From Aureobasidium sp. EXF-3400 (lineage: Eukaryota > Ascomycota > Dothideomycetes > Dothideales > Saccotheciaceae): a DNA stretch of 64,000 nt. A program made the translations under genes and the position numbers. Positions 1 to 11,209 of the stretch are shown here, piece by piece. The DNA lies in the NCBI GenBank assembly GCA_024195585.1, contig SWBL01000076.1:102221-166220 (forward strand). Direction: 5' to 3'. Under the pieces are notes generated by a model that made no database searches, was not told the origin of the DNA, and saw only the letters and a program-made list of their open reading frames with translations. How positions within the stretch are numbered: the stretch's first letter is position 1; every line of letters begins with the position of its first letter.

Positions 1-142
1 GAGCTTTCCCCAATTTGACTTTGTCATAATGTCATTTCCATACCTTGATGAATCTTGCGCAAGCCCTTGTCGTAAACCTCACACAATCTAAACTGTTTGA
101 CCATCTACCTACACATAATCAGGCACAGTCAATACACGAGTC

Positions 143-482
143 ATGCTCAAAATTGCCGACATCCTTTCCGACCTAACTTCTCTTCGCGTTGGCGTATGTC
201 GCATAGAAAGGATGCAGCTGACACTGAAAACGACTGACCTTGAGTAAGGACCCGGCGGCTGCTATGGATCTCGTCATGGCTCGCCCACCTAGCGATGTTG
301 CAGCTCCATCGACTCAGCAACTACAGAAAGCGCAGAACACAACCGACTCGGACGTTGATCTGGCGCGCGCACAGGATTTGCTTGACCTCCATGCCAACGT
401 CAAGCTGGCTCATCGCGAGGGTCTCGACCACGCTTTGCTACAAGCTCGTCAGCAGGTTGACATGGCTTTAAGAGCCGTCTAA
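143..482 (+). CDS. Small hypothetical protein, 94 aa, one intron
   Basis: Exon 1 is 143-193 (17 codons, ATG at 143). A GTATGT donor opens a 55-nt intron (194-248) and exon 2 runs 249-482 with a TAA stop. The join keeps phase 0. The product starts MLKIADIL and ends in a charged, heptad-like helix (about residues 55-94), so a small coiled-coil subunit of a complex is possible. I do not recognise the family. Without the first exon the open frame has no good start codon, which is why the spliced model is preferred. The next gene converges on it. Confidence 0.55.
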
Positions 483-703
483 TTTCTTGTCTTTCTCGAC
501 CAATGAAGATATTCAGTCCAGGTTGCTCGAACCCTCAAAGTCAAGCGTTCTTGCCGCCTCCTGCTTCCACTACCCGAACACGTAATCCGAGGTCTGTCGA
601 GGAGGCTCAGGGAAATAAGATTATGCAAGCAGTCACGGTAGTTCTGTTCGGGCTTAGGAAATTGCATCAATTAGGATTAGGGACGATTATCGTAGGCTGT
701 ATA

Positions 704-1640
704 TCAATATCTCGAAACCACAGCAGTTGCAACGTTGCTTCCTTGTTCGCCCAAGAGCAAACGCAAAAAGAATCGGCCACCAAGTTTGGAGACCCAAAAC
801 CTTCTGACCCTGTCTCTCCAGTGTCTCTTTGGCTGTTCGTTCACAGAGGGGTCGATGACCACAACGTGCGTGTCGCGTCTGACGAAAGTATCAGGAGGCG
901 CCGAACGGAAGCTCAATACGGATGGTCTGGCTTGCAAGTCGTGTGAATCTTGCTGTAATTCAGGAGCTGATCTGGTTGCGATGAGAACAGGGACCTTGTC
1001 GGACTTCTTCTGTGGCTCATGAGTGGCCGTGTCGCTTCTCCCAATGGTAGCTTCGGCAGTCGAGGTTTTCATAATCAACGGTACCACAGGAGCCGTGGGT
1101 GTGATGATGGGCGATGAAGGAGCTGGTGGTTCCACAACGACTACTGCAGGTGTAGGTGCAGTTGTTGATGGAGCAGGCGGTGTTTCCTTGACCTTTTCGA
1201 CAACGACTGTGGTGGGTGAAACAGGTGCTGGTGCTGAAGCTGGAGCAGCCTGAGCAGGGACAGGCTCCACTTGTTGGACGCTAACCGGGGCTGGTGAGGT
1301 GACGGGAGAAGCTGGTTGTGGGATGGCTTCAGGAACGGCAACGACAACCGGAGGTGCTGGAGGTGGTGTTGGGGGTTTGGGGTCAGCAGCTGGTGGTGTT
1401 ACAGCCTTCTCGAGTGTTGGTTCCGCTGCTGGAACCGCGACAACGGAGCCTTCATGACTGGTGACAACGATATCTGTTCAAAGCGTCAGAAGGGCGAAGC
1501 AGTAGATACTGTACAAGGCTCTTACGCTCTGAAGGAGGTGAAGAAGGGGGTGGAGATGGAGGTGAAGATGGCGATGGCGATTCAGTTGGAGGAAGAGGAT
1601 CGACCGAGACCTTGGGCATAGGTTCAGGAGGGTTGTCCAT
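704..1640 (-). CDS. Hypothetical Pro/Ala/Val-rich protein, 294 aa
   Basis: Exon 1 runs 1640-1526 and exon 2 runs 1473-704 (TGA). The 52-nt intron (1525-1474) has a GTAAG donor, a CTGAC branch site and a CAG acceptor, and joins in phase 1. The first 180 or so residues are low-complexity and rich in Pro, Ser, Ala, Thr and Val. The C-terminal 40 residues are compact and very basic (KRHWRDRVRRFWVSK, then a short hydrophobic run). No catalytic motif, signal peptide or clear membrane span is visible. I do not recognise the family. A disordered protein with a basic, possibly membrane- or nucleic-acid-binding tail fits, but that is inference. Confidence 0.6.
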
Positions 1641-2853
1641 TGCAACGGTGAAGATGCCAATAACGCCTTGACAACAGACAGACAACAAACGAGAAGCTGA
1701 ATGAAGAAGAGTAATATGTGTGTGTATGAAAGAAATCGGATTGATGATGAAGTGTGGGTGCAAAGAAGAGAATGAGAATGCAGTGGAGATGTGAATTGGT
1801 CGAGAGAGTGTTAGCAATTACTGCCCATCAGCTCTTTCCGTGTCTGAGATCGAGTCGCAAGTCGCTTTTGCGCATTGTTAGAACTCTTCTTTCGCAGAAG
1901 GAAGTAGCGAAGCATGACGTGGCTTTTGTTCTCACCCATTCCTCAGGCTTGGTACAAAGAGCTGTGTTGCTAGATTGATTGCTTGCTACCAGAATATTAA
2001 ATGCTCTCCTTGAGTTGATTTGATGGGTGCTGTCGAAATTTGCTACTCGTTCACCTCTTGCTCAAAAAATCATCACTATTGAATGAAATAGCAGAGGAAT
2101 GAGCCTGAGGATCTCAAAACTGAGCACACAAACCTTTACGTAGCCATCAGGACCATGCAAGCCACATGCAAGTGACTTTAAGAAAGATCATGGAGATGGC
2201 AACCACAGTCTTTTCTACCAGTCGACAATCAGATTTGTTTCTTTCACGTAGCACTGTAATAGGCATCTAGTGAACAGGGCTATTAGAAACCCTTTCCCTC
2301 GGTCCAGGTCACCATCCCTCGTACCATCAAGAAAAGAAAGGAGACTGTTGCGAATGGTCCGGAGCACCAGAAGACGATGACGAAGGTTCTCTTGCCATTT
2401 CGGTCAACAATGAGGTTGGACATCTGCTAAAACACTTGCCATGTAGACGCCCAAGGACGAGACCCCTGCTGCTGCCGCCGCTTCGAACTCGAAGCTTGGA
2501 AGACCTCGCTGGCATGTCTTGCCAGACTCAGACGACGACGACGAGCTTGCTGGAACCACAACCCAGTAATGCCAGTGAGGCACCTTCCAGGCTTCATGAT
2601 ACGATGAGAAATGAGTTGGCGCGATCGCTGTCGGTGTTGCCCCTGAAAAATTTTGAAAAAAAAGAACAAAAAAAGAGTATTCTTAGGGGCAACCCGGAAA
2701 TGTCTTTATATGCCTTCAACCGAAGGAAGATCTTCCACCAAGGAATGACACGATATATCTGTGATTCTGTCAAAGCTCGTACAGACAAGAAGACAAGAAG
2801 ACACTCGGTATACTTCCTTTGTTGAGGGAGCTTTCGCCTACTGCAACCAAGTT
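1641..2853. other. Intergenic, 1.2 kb, no supported gene
   Basis: Only short, overlapping open frames occur here and none has a family signature. An A-rich tract lies near 2650-2680. Near 2690-2708 there is a short stretch (CCCGGAAATGTCTTTA) resembling the repeats at 3301-3420. Confidence 0.5.
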
Positions 2854-3252
2854 CTAGACTGGAGACTCCTCGTCATCATCCTGGTCCTCCTTAAGACAAC
2901 CAATCCAGGAACGCTTCTCAAGATTAGAGGCTCGAGCGAAAAACAAGAAGATACAAGGTCTGCCTTCTTGACAAAACTCTGACTCTGGATAGGCTACAAA
3001 GATAACCCTCATCATCTCTTTGGAGCCACAGCAGTATACATCGTAGAAGGCACCAGCGCCGACTGCCTTTGGATCTGCTGGAAGTTCGTCGTATTCAGGA
3101 AAGCGTTGAGTGACTCTTCGATCGGTCGTGCCAGCATATGAGGCTGCTGCTTTCGCGTTTCCAGTTGGAGGAGTCTTCCACTTTGCATGCGATTCGAGAT
3201 AGGAGACACGATGCTTGTCTTCGGCTTTCGTCATCGGTCTGCATCTCTTCAT
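2854..3252 (-). CDS. Orphan ORF, 132 aa, intronless
   Basis: This is an uninterrupted frame from ATG at 3252 to TAG at 2854. Codon choice looks coding throughout and the end is acidic (KEDQDDDEESPV). The N-terminal half is basic and hydrophilic; the middle holds a mixed hydrophobic/Cys segment (FYDVYCCGSKEMM) and a further hydrophobic patch. There is no signal peptide and no recognised domain. It may be a lineage-specific gene or a chance frame; the absence of an intron is unusual for this neighbourhood. It is flanked on the 5' side by the 88-bp-spaced repeats. Confidence 0.4.
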   Translation of the reverse strand: MKRCRPMTKAEDKHRVSYLESHAKWKTPPTGNAKAAASYAGTTDRRVTQRFPEYDELPADPKAVGAGAFYDVYCCGSKEMMRVIFVAYPESEFCQEGRPCIFLFFARASNLEKRSWIGCLKEDQDDDEESPV

Positions 3253-3300
3253 GACCGACAGATATGAAACATCAGAGCTTCCTTATCTAGAAGCTGTTTC

Positions 3301-3420
3301 TTCTTCGACAAAGAAGCAGACCAGAAACGTCCTTACTGCCGACGAAGGAGCAATCCGGAAACGTCTTTACTGCTGTGTGGTCCGCGTCTTCTTCGACAGA
3401 GAAGTAACCCAGAAACGTCC
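3301..3420. repeat. Short direct repeats, 88 bp apart
   Basis: A 32-bp unit beginning TTCTTCGACA and ending CCAGAAACGTCC occurs at 3301-3332 and again at 3389-3420 with about four mismatches. A partial unit (CCGGAAACGTCTTTACTGC) lies between them near 3355. They fill the spacer between the orphan ORF and the PWI gene. Confidence 0.6.
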
Positions 3421-3583
3421 AAGGCAGAAGCGTGAGTGGTCCGTGCGCTACATCAAACAAACTCTCCCGGCTGGCGGCTGTCGCCAACACCCAAAACAAT
3501 TGCTGTTTCCTGTGGAATTCATTGCCAATTCCACGAACTGATCCCGGTTGAACCAAGCCAGATTCAACACTGGCCACAGGATC

Positions 3584-5042
3584 ATGAATCGTATCACCAC
3601 AAACGTGGACCAAAAACTATTGCGTACCACAAAATTTCCGCCAGAGTTCAATCAGAAAGTCGACACGACCAAGATTAACATCCCAGTCATCAAGAAGTAA
3701 GTCATGCCCAAAACATCGCAAATGATCTGACTATAAGCCTGTCATATACTAATTGTGTCGAAGTTGGGCTGCTAGCGAGCTGTCAAGAATTCTAGGATAC
3801 GAAGATGATGTTGTTATCAATCTTCTCTTCGACCTTCTAGAGGGCTCCAAGAACGTGAGTTGATTCATGTCCACATCACCAAACCATAGCTAAAATTCTT
3901 AGCCCGATGTCAAATCACTACAAATCCAACTCACTGGCTTTCTGGAGAAGGATGCGGCTCCTTTCTGTAAGGAACTCTGGAATCTTTGTTTGAGCGCACA
4001 GAAGAGCGATACAGGAATTCCGCAGCAGCTTGTCGAGGCGAAGAAGTTGGAGCTCATTCAAGAAAAAGTACATTGTCATGCTCCAATGCTGTAATGTGTA
4101 TCACTAATACCTCAACAGGTCGAGCAGGAAAGAGCCATTGAAGCAGCTCGACAGCGCAGGGAAGATGAGAGGATTCGCGAGAGAGAGCTAGAAAGCATCC
4201 GTAACCGAGACCGCGATCGCAGAGATCGAGGTGGAAGAGGACGAGGCCGTGGTGGAGGCCGCGATTTCGACAGTCGAACTCCTAGGGACTATTCCAGGTC
4301 GCAGTCGCCACCAGCTAGACCGTCTTACGGCTCGAGTGATCACCATCGCAACAGGCCTTTGCCCAGAGAAACAGACTCTTACGTGCCTACGGGAGAGAGC
4401 AGTGGGCGAAGGGGTGGGAGACGCCAGCGCTCCCCCTCTATCACGTACGGTAGTCCTGGCTCGGCATCGCCTCGTCGTACATCTCCACCCCGCTCGCGAA
4501 GAACTGCACGGCGTAACACCTCAAGTGAGCGTAGCCGCAGTCGTTCTGCAGAGCACCGATACCCAAAACGACCCGCTGATCCTCCACGAGGAGAGCGCCG
4601 CTACCGTGAATCGTCGCCTTATTCACGAAGACGCTCACCACCTCCAAAGCGCAGAAGAAATTCCAGTTCATCTCCCAGGGCCAGACGCTATCGCTCACGT
4701 ACACCTTCTAGAACTCGATTGAGCCACAACGATCGGAATGGCAAGGATAGCGTATCCTCACCACGCCGCAGACGTTCCCGTTCACTTTCCGAAGATAGGC
4801 AGACAAAGCGTGCTAATAAGGACCGTCACTCCACCAATCCACCACGCGGATCACATCGTAGCCGCAGCAGACAACGTTCTCGAAGCCGCTCGCGTGACGC
4901 TCGGAGGCGTTCAGCTTCTCCAGGCAAGGCACGTGAGAGCAAGCGACACACATCTGAGACGCATGAGTTCACGACTAAGAACCCCGACGAAGTGGAAGAG
5001 AGCAGCGCTGGTGCAGCAGAGGAGGTGGGTATCGATTCTTAA
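3584..5042 (+). CDS. PWI-domain, RS-rich splicing coactivator (SRRM1-like)
   Basis: Four exons: 3584-3696, 3764-3854, 3903-4067 and 4119-5042 (430 aa). The first 135 or so residues form a PWI domain (KFPPEFNQKVD..., then the NWAASELS...LGYEDDVV segment), a nucleic-acid-binding fold of splicing coactivators. It is followed by a charged helix, a short RGG-like patch (RGGRGRGRGGGR) and about 250 residues of Arg-Ser, Arg-Pro and Ser-Pro repeats. The order PWI then RS tail is that of SRRM1/SRm160, which binds exon-junction and splicing complexes in the nucleus. Phases 2, 0 and 0 fit at each join. The RS tail would be heavily phosphorylated by SR kinases in this family. Confidence 0.88.
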
Positions 5043-5536
5043 TGTCTCAAGACACTTTGTTCGAGCACATCTTTCTTCTACACCAAAACCATCACTCACA
5101 GAGTCAAAGCGAAAATGAGGGTAGTAGTAGTCGGTATACTATATATTTATCGGAGCTTCAGCTTGGCGTGTGGTAGACATCAAGGTAGATGCTAATGATA
5201 ACAGACCTATTATAGGTTAGAAAGCCCGTCGGCAGCCCTCGCAAAGCATAGCGATAAGAGGCCCACCGCAAGTGAGTTGAGAGAGAAACTACTCAAGAAC
5301 AAGATTATCGCTATGCGCAGGGCAGGCCGAGGGGCTAGATAGACTGTCTTCTTGTGTTCGGATGTAGCCATCATGTTGCATTCGTATTGGAGAGGAAGTG
5401 CGGAGAACATCATCAGCTGCATCGCGGGGACAAGTGCGTGACGCGAACACGAATGACCAGGTAGAATTTCCCGAAGCACACATCCATCCTACACTCAACT
5501 GCGCCGTCTTGCGTATCTCTTCTTTCGCGCGCCAGG
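5043..5536. other. Intergenic between PWI gene and EAF6
   Basis: This holds the 3' region of the PWI gene (an A/T-rich TATATATTTA near 5142) and the EAF6 promoter. No further gene or repeat was seen. Confidence 0.5.
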
Positions 5537-6150
5537 ATGGCTGATAATGCGCCGGCGAGCGCAACCAACACAGACCAACCAGGTCGTCCTTACTATGAAA
5601 GTCTGCGAAACACGCTCAAGAACACATTGACCAAGAAGCGACAACTCGACGAACAACTGCAGGCGCTTGAAGACAACATCTACAAAATGGAGAGCAGCTA
5701 CCTTGAGGACACCAACGGTGCTGGCAATATTGTGCGCGGTTTTGATGGATGGGTCAAGGGTGTCGTCGTAGGAGGAGACAAGAAGTCTGCCGACGATCGC
5801 AAGGCCAGAGTCAGAGTCCGCGACGAAGACCGCATCTTTTCACGGAGCTCTATGTCCTGGATTAGGGTATGCTCAGCCTTGTCTACATGTCCTTATTCTC
5901 GGTCGGACCACTGACACATAACTCACAGGCTCAAGACTCGGACATGCCCACTTCGGCCACCAACACTCCTTCCCATGCGCCAACACCAGCCTCGTCGGTA
6001 CCTCCTCAACTAGCCTCGAGAGATAGCAACCATGCCACCCCTAGCAGTACGGTCTCTAAGGCCAACAGCAAAAAGAAGAAGGCAGCTGACAAGGACGACG
6101 ACGATGACAAGCCGGCCAAGAGACTCAAGATCACCTACGGCCGCGAATAA
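5537..6150 (+). CDS. EAF6: NuA4 histone acetyltransferase subunit Eaf6
   Basis: Exon 1 is 5537-5866 and exon 2 is 5929-6150; a 62-nt intron with GTATGC donor and CACAG acceptor joins in phase 0 to give 183 aa. The N-terminal third is a coiled coil (about residues 20-55) followed by the Eaf6 hallmark ESSYLEDTNGAGNIVRGFDG. The C-terminal half is Ser/Thr/Pro-rich and ends in Lys/Asp-rich stretches and a basic KRLKITYGRE tail. Eaf6 is a small shared subunit of NuA4 (and NuA3-type) acetyltransferases and acts in the nucleus. The length is a little above the yeast protein because of the low-complexity tail, as is usual in filamentous fungi. Confidence 0.9.
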
Positions 6151-6510
6151 TGTTCTTAAACACTTTGATTTGTTGCGTTGAAGCGGGAGTTGGGTCATGG
6201 GTCAAATATGCATAGGTCAGAGTTAAGAGGCGTTTAGGCGGAGGTCGTTTTGGGGACTTTTAGTGAGAATATTCCAATGGTACCACCGCAAGACCAAGGA
6301 TTATTCTATGCTTTTGCAAAATAGCATGCTTGGTTGTGTTTTATCTTGCCCATGCTTTGAGCGTGCTTTCCAAGTGTTAGCTCCGTCTGTCTGGACCCGA
6401 TGTTTGCTTGTGTTTGCTCATCCGGATGATGGCGATCCACCTCCGGACTAAGCCCAGCCTTTGATCTGTGACACTACATTGTATTTTCATAGTCCATCTT
6501 TAGGAATTGC
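6151..6510. other. Intergenic between EAF6 and ChaC gene
   Basis: Presumed EAF6 3' UTR and ChaC promoter. Nothing further was seen. Confidence 0.5.
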
Positions 6511-7495
6511 ATGGCTATGTCTTCGGAGGCGACGGAAGACTTGTGGCTTTTCGGTTACGGCAGCCTGATCTGGAAGCCACCACCACATTTCGGTAAGCAT
6601 ATCAACAGCCTCTTTGTGCTTGACATATCCCTTGACCAGTACCAGATCTGCGAGTACCCGGCTACGTTGAAGGATACGTGCGGCGCTTTTGGCAGGCAAG
6701 GTGAGCAGATTGGTTTCAGTTGAGGATGTCCAGTAACAGGATGACAACAGTGAAGATCATCGTGGAACTCCTGAGGCTCCTGGCCGGGTTGTCACCCTGA
6801 TTGATAGATCGCATTGGAATACTTTGACCGATCAGCATTCGGATGCTCCTTTACAAACATGGGGCGCCGCTTATAGGGTACGTCAATTGAGCAAACAATG
6901 TCACGAGTGGTCTCGTAACGAGTCTACTTAGCCCAAGTGCATCACCAAGCAGGAGTCAGATGTGATAACAGCTCAGAGCAGCGCTTCAATGAACCAGCTA
7001 CGATACTGCGAGATCAACGCTAACCACAACTTACGATGATTCTAGATACCGGGGCCACACGTAGCAGAAGTGAGGGAATATCTCGATATTCGAGAGATCA
7101 ACGGATACAGTATCCAATACACTCCGTTCCACGTTTCGAAGGAGTTTGCAGCTTCACACAATCTGCCAGCACCTATCGACTGCTTGGTCTATGTAGGACT
7201 TCCAGACAATCCACAGTTCATGGGTCCACAAGACCTTGAAACACTTGCAGAACATATTGTTAAGAGCAGAGGGCCTAGTGGAGAAAATAAAGACTATCTC
7301 TACGGGCTTGATCAAGCTCTTATGGAACTTGGAGAAGGTAGCGAAGACGAGCATGTGCACGACTTGGCCAGACGCTGTCGTGAGATTGAGTCTAGAGCGT
7401 CAAAGGATGTTGACAAGGCAGCAGACAGCAGCGTCATCGGATCCGAGCTGAAGAGGGTGGGAAGTACAGCTGAGCAGGAGGAGATTGAAAAGTGA
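6511..7495 (+). CDS. ChaC-type gamma-glutamylcyclotransferase
   Basis: Four exons: 6511-6592, 6640-6700, 6751-6877 and 7046-7495 (239 aa). The start reads LWLFGYGSLIWKP, the GYGSLIW substrate-binding loop of ChaC/GCG enzymes. Exon 2 supplies RVPGYVEGYVRRFWQ and exon 4 EVREYLDIREINGYS, both family signatures. These cytosolic enzymes degrade glutathione to 5-oxoproline and Cys-Gly. The third intron (6878-7045, 168 nt) is about three times longer than its neighbours and has no obvious exon inside it. The C-terminal 60 residues are a charged, fungal-type extension. Confidence 0.9.
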
Positions 7496-7772
7496 GAAGC
7501 TTGTAAATAGATGTCTGGTATAGATAGTTGTGTAGAGGAATTGCATAGACTCAGGTGCCAAGATGTCATATCGAAGCAGGAGAACCAGGCGCATGGAAGG
7601 TTCGTAGATCGGAGGTGGCTGCGGGACGAACCGGAGCTTCGTGTACATTGCAACGGTGTGTGCGGAGTGAACGAGACGAATCTATAACGTATGTGAGTGC
7701 AAGAATAAGGGGGAGTTTTGTCCTCCATCCAATGTCGACGACCTGATTGTCTAGACGTGCGCATCTGTCGAC

Positions 7773-9133
7773 ATGCGACAAGAGAACGCGGCCTCATGGA
7801 GCGACATCCCGACTTCTGCGCTGCGAGCTGAACTGCTACGTCGACAAGCAGTCGACCATGACCGGCCTACTTGTGGCACCACGGGTACCACCAACGACTA
7901 CAACATGCCTCTGCATGTCTTTGCTCTGGTATTGATCCTTGTGCTCAGTACGCTAGGTCAGTCTCGCTCTTGTGCCTCACACTGCTTCTCCACGCTGACC
8001 ATGCCCCAGCATGCTCGTTCCCAATTCTTGTTCGACGGCTTCCTCGGATGCCCGTACCTCGACAATTCCTATTCCTGTCCAGGCACTTCGGCACCGGCGT
8101 CTTGATTGCAACCGCCTTTGTGCATCTCCTGCCCACCGCTTTCAATTCCCTCACTGATCCGTGCCTCCCGCCGTTCTGGAACCATGGATATCCCGCTATG
8201 GCTGGCTTCATCGCTATGATTTCCGTCATGGTAGTCGTAGGTGTAGAGATGTTCTTCGCTAGCAAAGGAGCTGGTCATTCCCACTCGAGCGATTATCTAT
8301 CACCCAGCGAACACCACGAAGACATGATTCCCTTAAGAAGCAATAATCGCGAGGGTCTTTCGAGACCACTGCACAGACGGAGTGACAGTTATCGACCTTT
8401 CAGTCAGGGACAAATAGGAGCTGATGCGGACAACACCGAGAACATGACATCGCAAGACAACGGAAGTTACACCGACACGGAACCGCTAGCTCAGAAGGGT
8501 CGTGCCAGTCTAGATGATACAGGCAGCAATTCAGATCTTGATCTTGATGAGCTGGATGCTCACATGAATGGTCATGGCCACGGACATGTTGTCGAGCCCA
8601 GTCTGGAACGAACCGATTCGCCTTCCGAGCAAATGCAGCAACAAAAGATGCTGCTACAATGTTTACTGCTGGAAGCTGGTATTCTCTTTCATAGTGTCTT
8701 CATAGGCATGGCAGTGTCGGTAGCAACAGGCACATCATTCATCGTCTTGCTTGTAGCCATCTCATTCCACCAGACTTTTGAAGGACTGGCTCTGGGTTCT
8801 CGTATTGCTGCTATCACCATATTTCCAAAGCGGTCACCACGGCCCTGGCTGATGGCGTTAGCCTATGGAACGACCACACCCTTTGGACAGGCTATTGGAC
8901 TTCTTGTACATAATCTTTACGATCCATACAGTCAAACGGGTTTACTCATGGTAGGCATCATGAATGCAATCAGCAGCGGGTTACTGTTGTTTGCTGGATT
9001 GGTTGAATTGTTAGCAGAGGATTTTCTGAGCGACGAAAGCTATGTGGCCCTTAAGGGACGAAAACGACTTCAGGCTTGTGGTGCTGTGGTCGCCGGAGCT
9101 TTATTAATGGCGCTGGTCGGTGCATGGGCTTAG
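7773..9133 (+). CDS. ZIP-family zinc/iron transporter
   Basis: Exon 1 is 7773-7956 and exon 2 is 8010-9133, joined in phase 1 over a 53-nt intron (435 aa). A short N-terminal segment with Cys (PTCGTTGTTNDYN) precedes hydrophobic segments. FGTGVLIATAFVHLLPTAF carries the His of TM2-like ZIP helices, and the later VAISFHQTFEGLALGSRI is the diagnostic TM4/5 metal site (HQxFEG). Between them lies a long hydrophilic loop (about residues 150-270) with a HGHGH metal-binding patch. ZIPs move Zn or Fe into the cytosol from outside or from an organelle; which membrane is used cannot be told here. Transporters of this type are often induced by zinc shortage, but no such site was identified. Confidence 0.9.
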
Positions 9134-9971
9134 CATTTAAAAGCATGGGAGAAACAATGTGTTAAACATGTCTCAGAATGGGAAACGTGGACAAAGTACG
9201 TATACGCAAAGACGTCAGGCCAGAAGACGATTTAGTTCGTCCACACTGTGCAGAAAAACATGTAAATGTTCTAAAGTCTATAAGTTTCATCGTACTCCGC
9301 CGGCGGAGACAAGCAAAATGTACACTATAAAAAGGCACAGATGTTCTTGGAGGAGAGGCATGTCCATCGAGAGCCGATAGGTCGTCGCTTCTCAGTGGGC
9401 ACCATCCTATTCCCTGTAGTATTGTGCATTTTTATAGCTGCACGCGTACATGCTTTGGTACACGGGGAGGTGACAGGGAAAGGAACAAAACCTGATTGTT
9501 AATGGCAAAGCTAGGGATTGCTTAGCTAGAACGAAGAACAATAATTAGGCTCGGAGGATGCATGATGGCGACAAGTGAATGATCGACAAGTCTGGAGATG
9601 AGGAGTCAAAGCGACAGCCGCCGCTAGTGTCTTTGTCGCATATCGACAGCAAGAATAAGTCATTGCTCTTCTCATACACACTAGGCGTGCCAACTCGTCG
9701 TCTCGAAAGCAGATTCCTGCGCCTGAGTCTTTTTTGGTCGTCGTTCCCATTTAACAAGTCATCGCTCTGGAACAAGCGGCGGTCGTTCCCGAATCAAGCC
9801 GTTAGCACCGCACTCGACCGCCGTCCTACGGTCCCTTGGACATCCCTGCCTCTTATCTCTCGTCTCTACCAACACAGCTGCGCCACGCGTCCTCCTGCTC
9901 CCTAACAACGCTCATTACTTGTTCAGGCTTTTCAGCAGACAGTGGTATGCCGGTTTAGCGACAACATCCAA
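9134..9971. other. Intergenic, 0.84 kb, contains a dispersed element
   Basis: This holds the ZIP 3' region, copy A of the dispersed element (9271-9448) and the promoter of the RING gene, with an ACGCGT motif near 9886. No gene was seen. Confidence 0.5.
9271..9448 (+). repeat. Dispersed element, copy A
   Basis: This 178-bp stretch aligns end to end with 47560-47738. Shared blocks include CTAAAGTCT.TAA at the left end, TATAAAAAGGCACA (9326-9339), GAGGCAT, TGCATTT.TA.AGCT and ACGCGT near the right end. Similarity may continue weakly to about 9520. It is non-coding and starts about 140 bp after the ZIP stop. Nature unknown: old transposon fragment, solo LTR or non-coding RNA. Confidence 0.6.
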
Positions 9972-11209
9972 ATGTCTGCCACGACGTCGACTGTGCCGAG
10001 CGCCGCCTCCTCCTCTATCTCTGCATCAGCGACCAGCACCGGCTCTTCTGGTGGAGGCAGCGGCCCAACCAGCTCACCTCTTCTGTTTTTCGTTGCCCTG
10101 GGCTTTGGTGTTGTCTTCACCAATTTATGGTACCTATGCTTCTCGTCTCTTGTCTGTTTCGCCTCCCCTTCTGACCCTGTGTCTCCAGGATTATCGTCGG
10201 TGTGAAGTACTGCTTCCGCTACAACCAGCGCAATCGTCAGCGCGCACTCGGTGAAGATGGTAATCCCATTGACCTCATGGCCATGCCTCGCCCCCACAGA
10301 CGCCGAAGGGAGAAGAAACTCATGACCATGGACGACGTGAACGAGCGCTTCCCTCTCACCAAGTACAAGATATGGAGAGCTTCACGCGAGGCCCATGGGC
10401 TGCCTGCCGCTGGCGGTGTGAGTGCTGCCCCAAGTCGCGCTCCAAGCATTCGACAATCCAATTCACCGGAGCTGCACGAGTCACCTCAGTCTCCTCGTAC
10501 TACTCTTGAAATGGCTCAACAACACCATGTCAATACCGCTGCCGCTGCCTCATCGACTGCCGCTGCTACTGCTTACGACAAGGTTCCACTGGAGAAGGCA
10601 GAGACCGTTGCATCCTCTGTGCACGAAAACGACCACGAGTCTGACGACGAAGACGATCCGATTCGGACTGCCGCGCCACCTGAAATGGTTGCGCCCCCTG
10701 GAGATACTTGCGCCATCTGTCTGGACAACCTCGAAGATGACGACGATGTTCGCGGTCTCACTTGTGGCCACGCCTTCCACGCAGCATGTCTTGATCCTTG
10801 GCTCACTTCCCGTCGTGCATGCTGCCCTCTATGCAAGGCCGACTACTATGTTCCAAAGCCTCGTGCTGCAGACGACGCCGACGAGACTGGCCGTAGGGAG
10901 CGTGGTATGCGTTTGCCCTCGAGCCCTGCCGCTGCTTGGATTGGTGGTCGTAGATCAGGGAACACGGGCAGGAGGCGCATGATGCTAGGTGGTCCAAGAT
11001 TCCTGGTTGTCGAACCTCCTACCGAGCAACACGGCATCCCAGAAATTCTGCAAAGCGATCCGAGCCCAAGCGATCGACAGGAACCTCAAGGCGGTTGGCT
11101 CAGCAGACTGCCCCGGTTCTCGAATCCTCTTCGACGTGGGAACAACACGACGCAGAACAACACCACAACTACTACACCAGGCGATCTTGAAGCTGGAACT
11201 TCGAGATGA
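9972..11209 (+). CDS. RING-H2 membrane-anchored E3 ligase candidate
   Basis: Exon 1 is 9972-10129 and exon 2 is 10189-11209 (phase 2 join, 392 aa). A Ser/Thr/Gly-rich N-terminus leads into one membrane span (LLFFVALGFGVVFTNLW then IIVGV; about residues 36-58), a basic juxtamembrane stretch, and a RING-H2 at about residues 226-270. The RING reads CAICL...CGHAFHAACLDPWL...CCPLC, the eight metal ligands C-x2-C..C-x-H-x2-H..C-x2-C with spacing close to RING-H2. The tail is Pro/Arg/Asn-rich. The layout matches ubiquitin ligases of endomembranes; substrate and compartment are unknown. Confidence 0.85.

Noticed and set aside
6878..7045. Possible box C/D snoRNA in the long third intron of the ChaC gene (GATGAT near the 3' end)
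   Set aside because: The C box is imperfect and no D box with terminal pairing is found.
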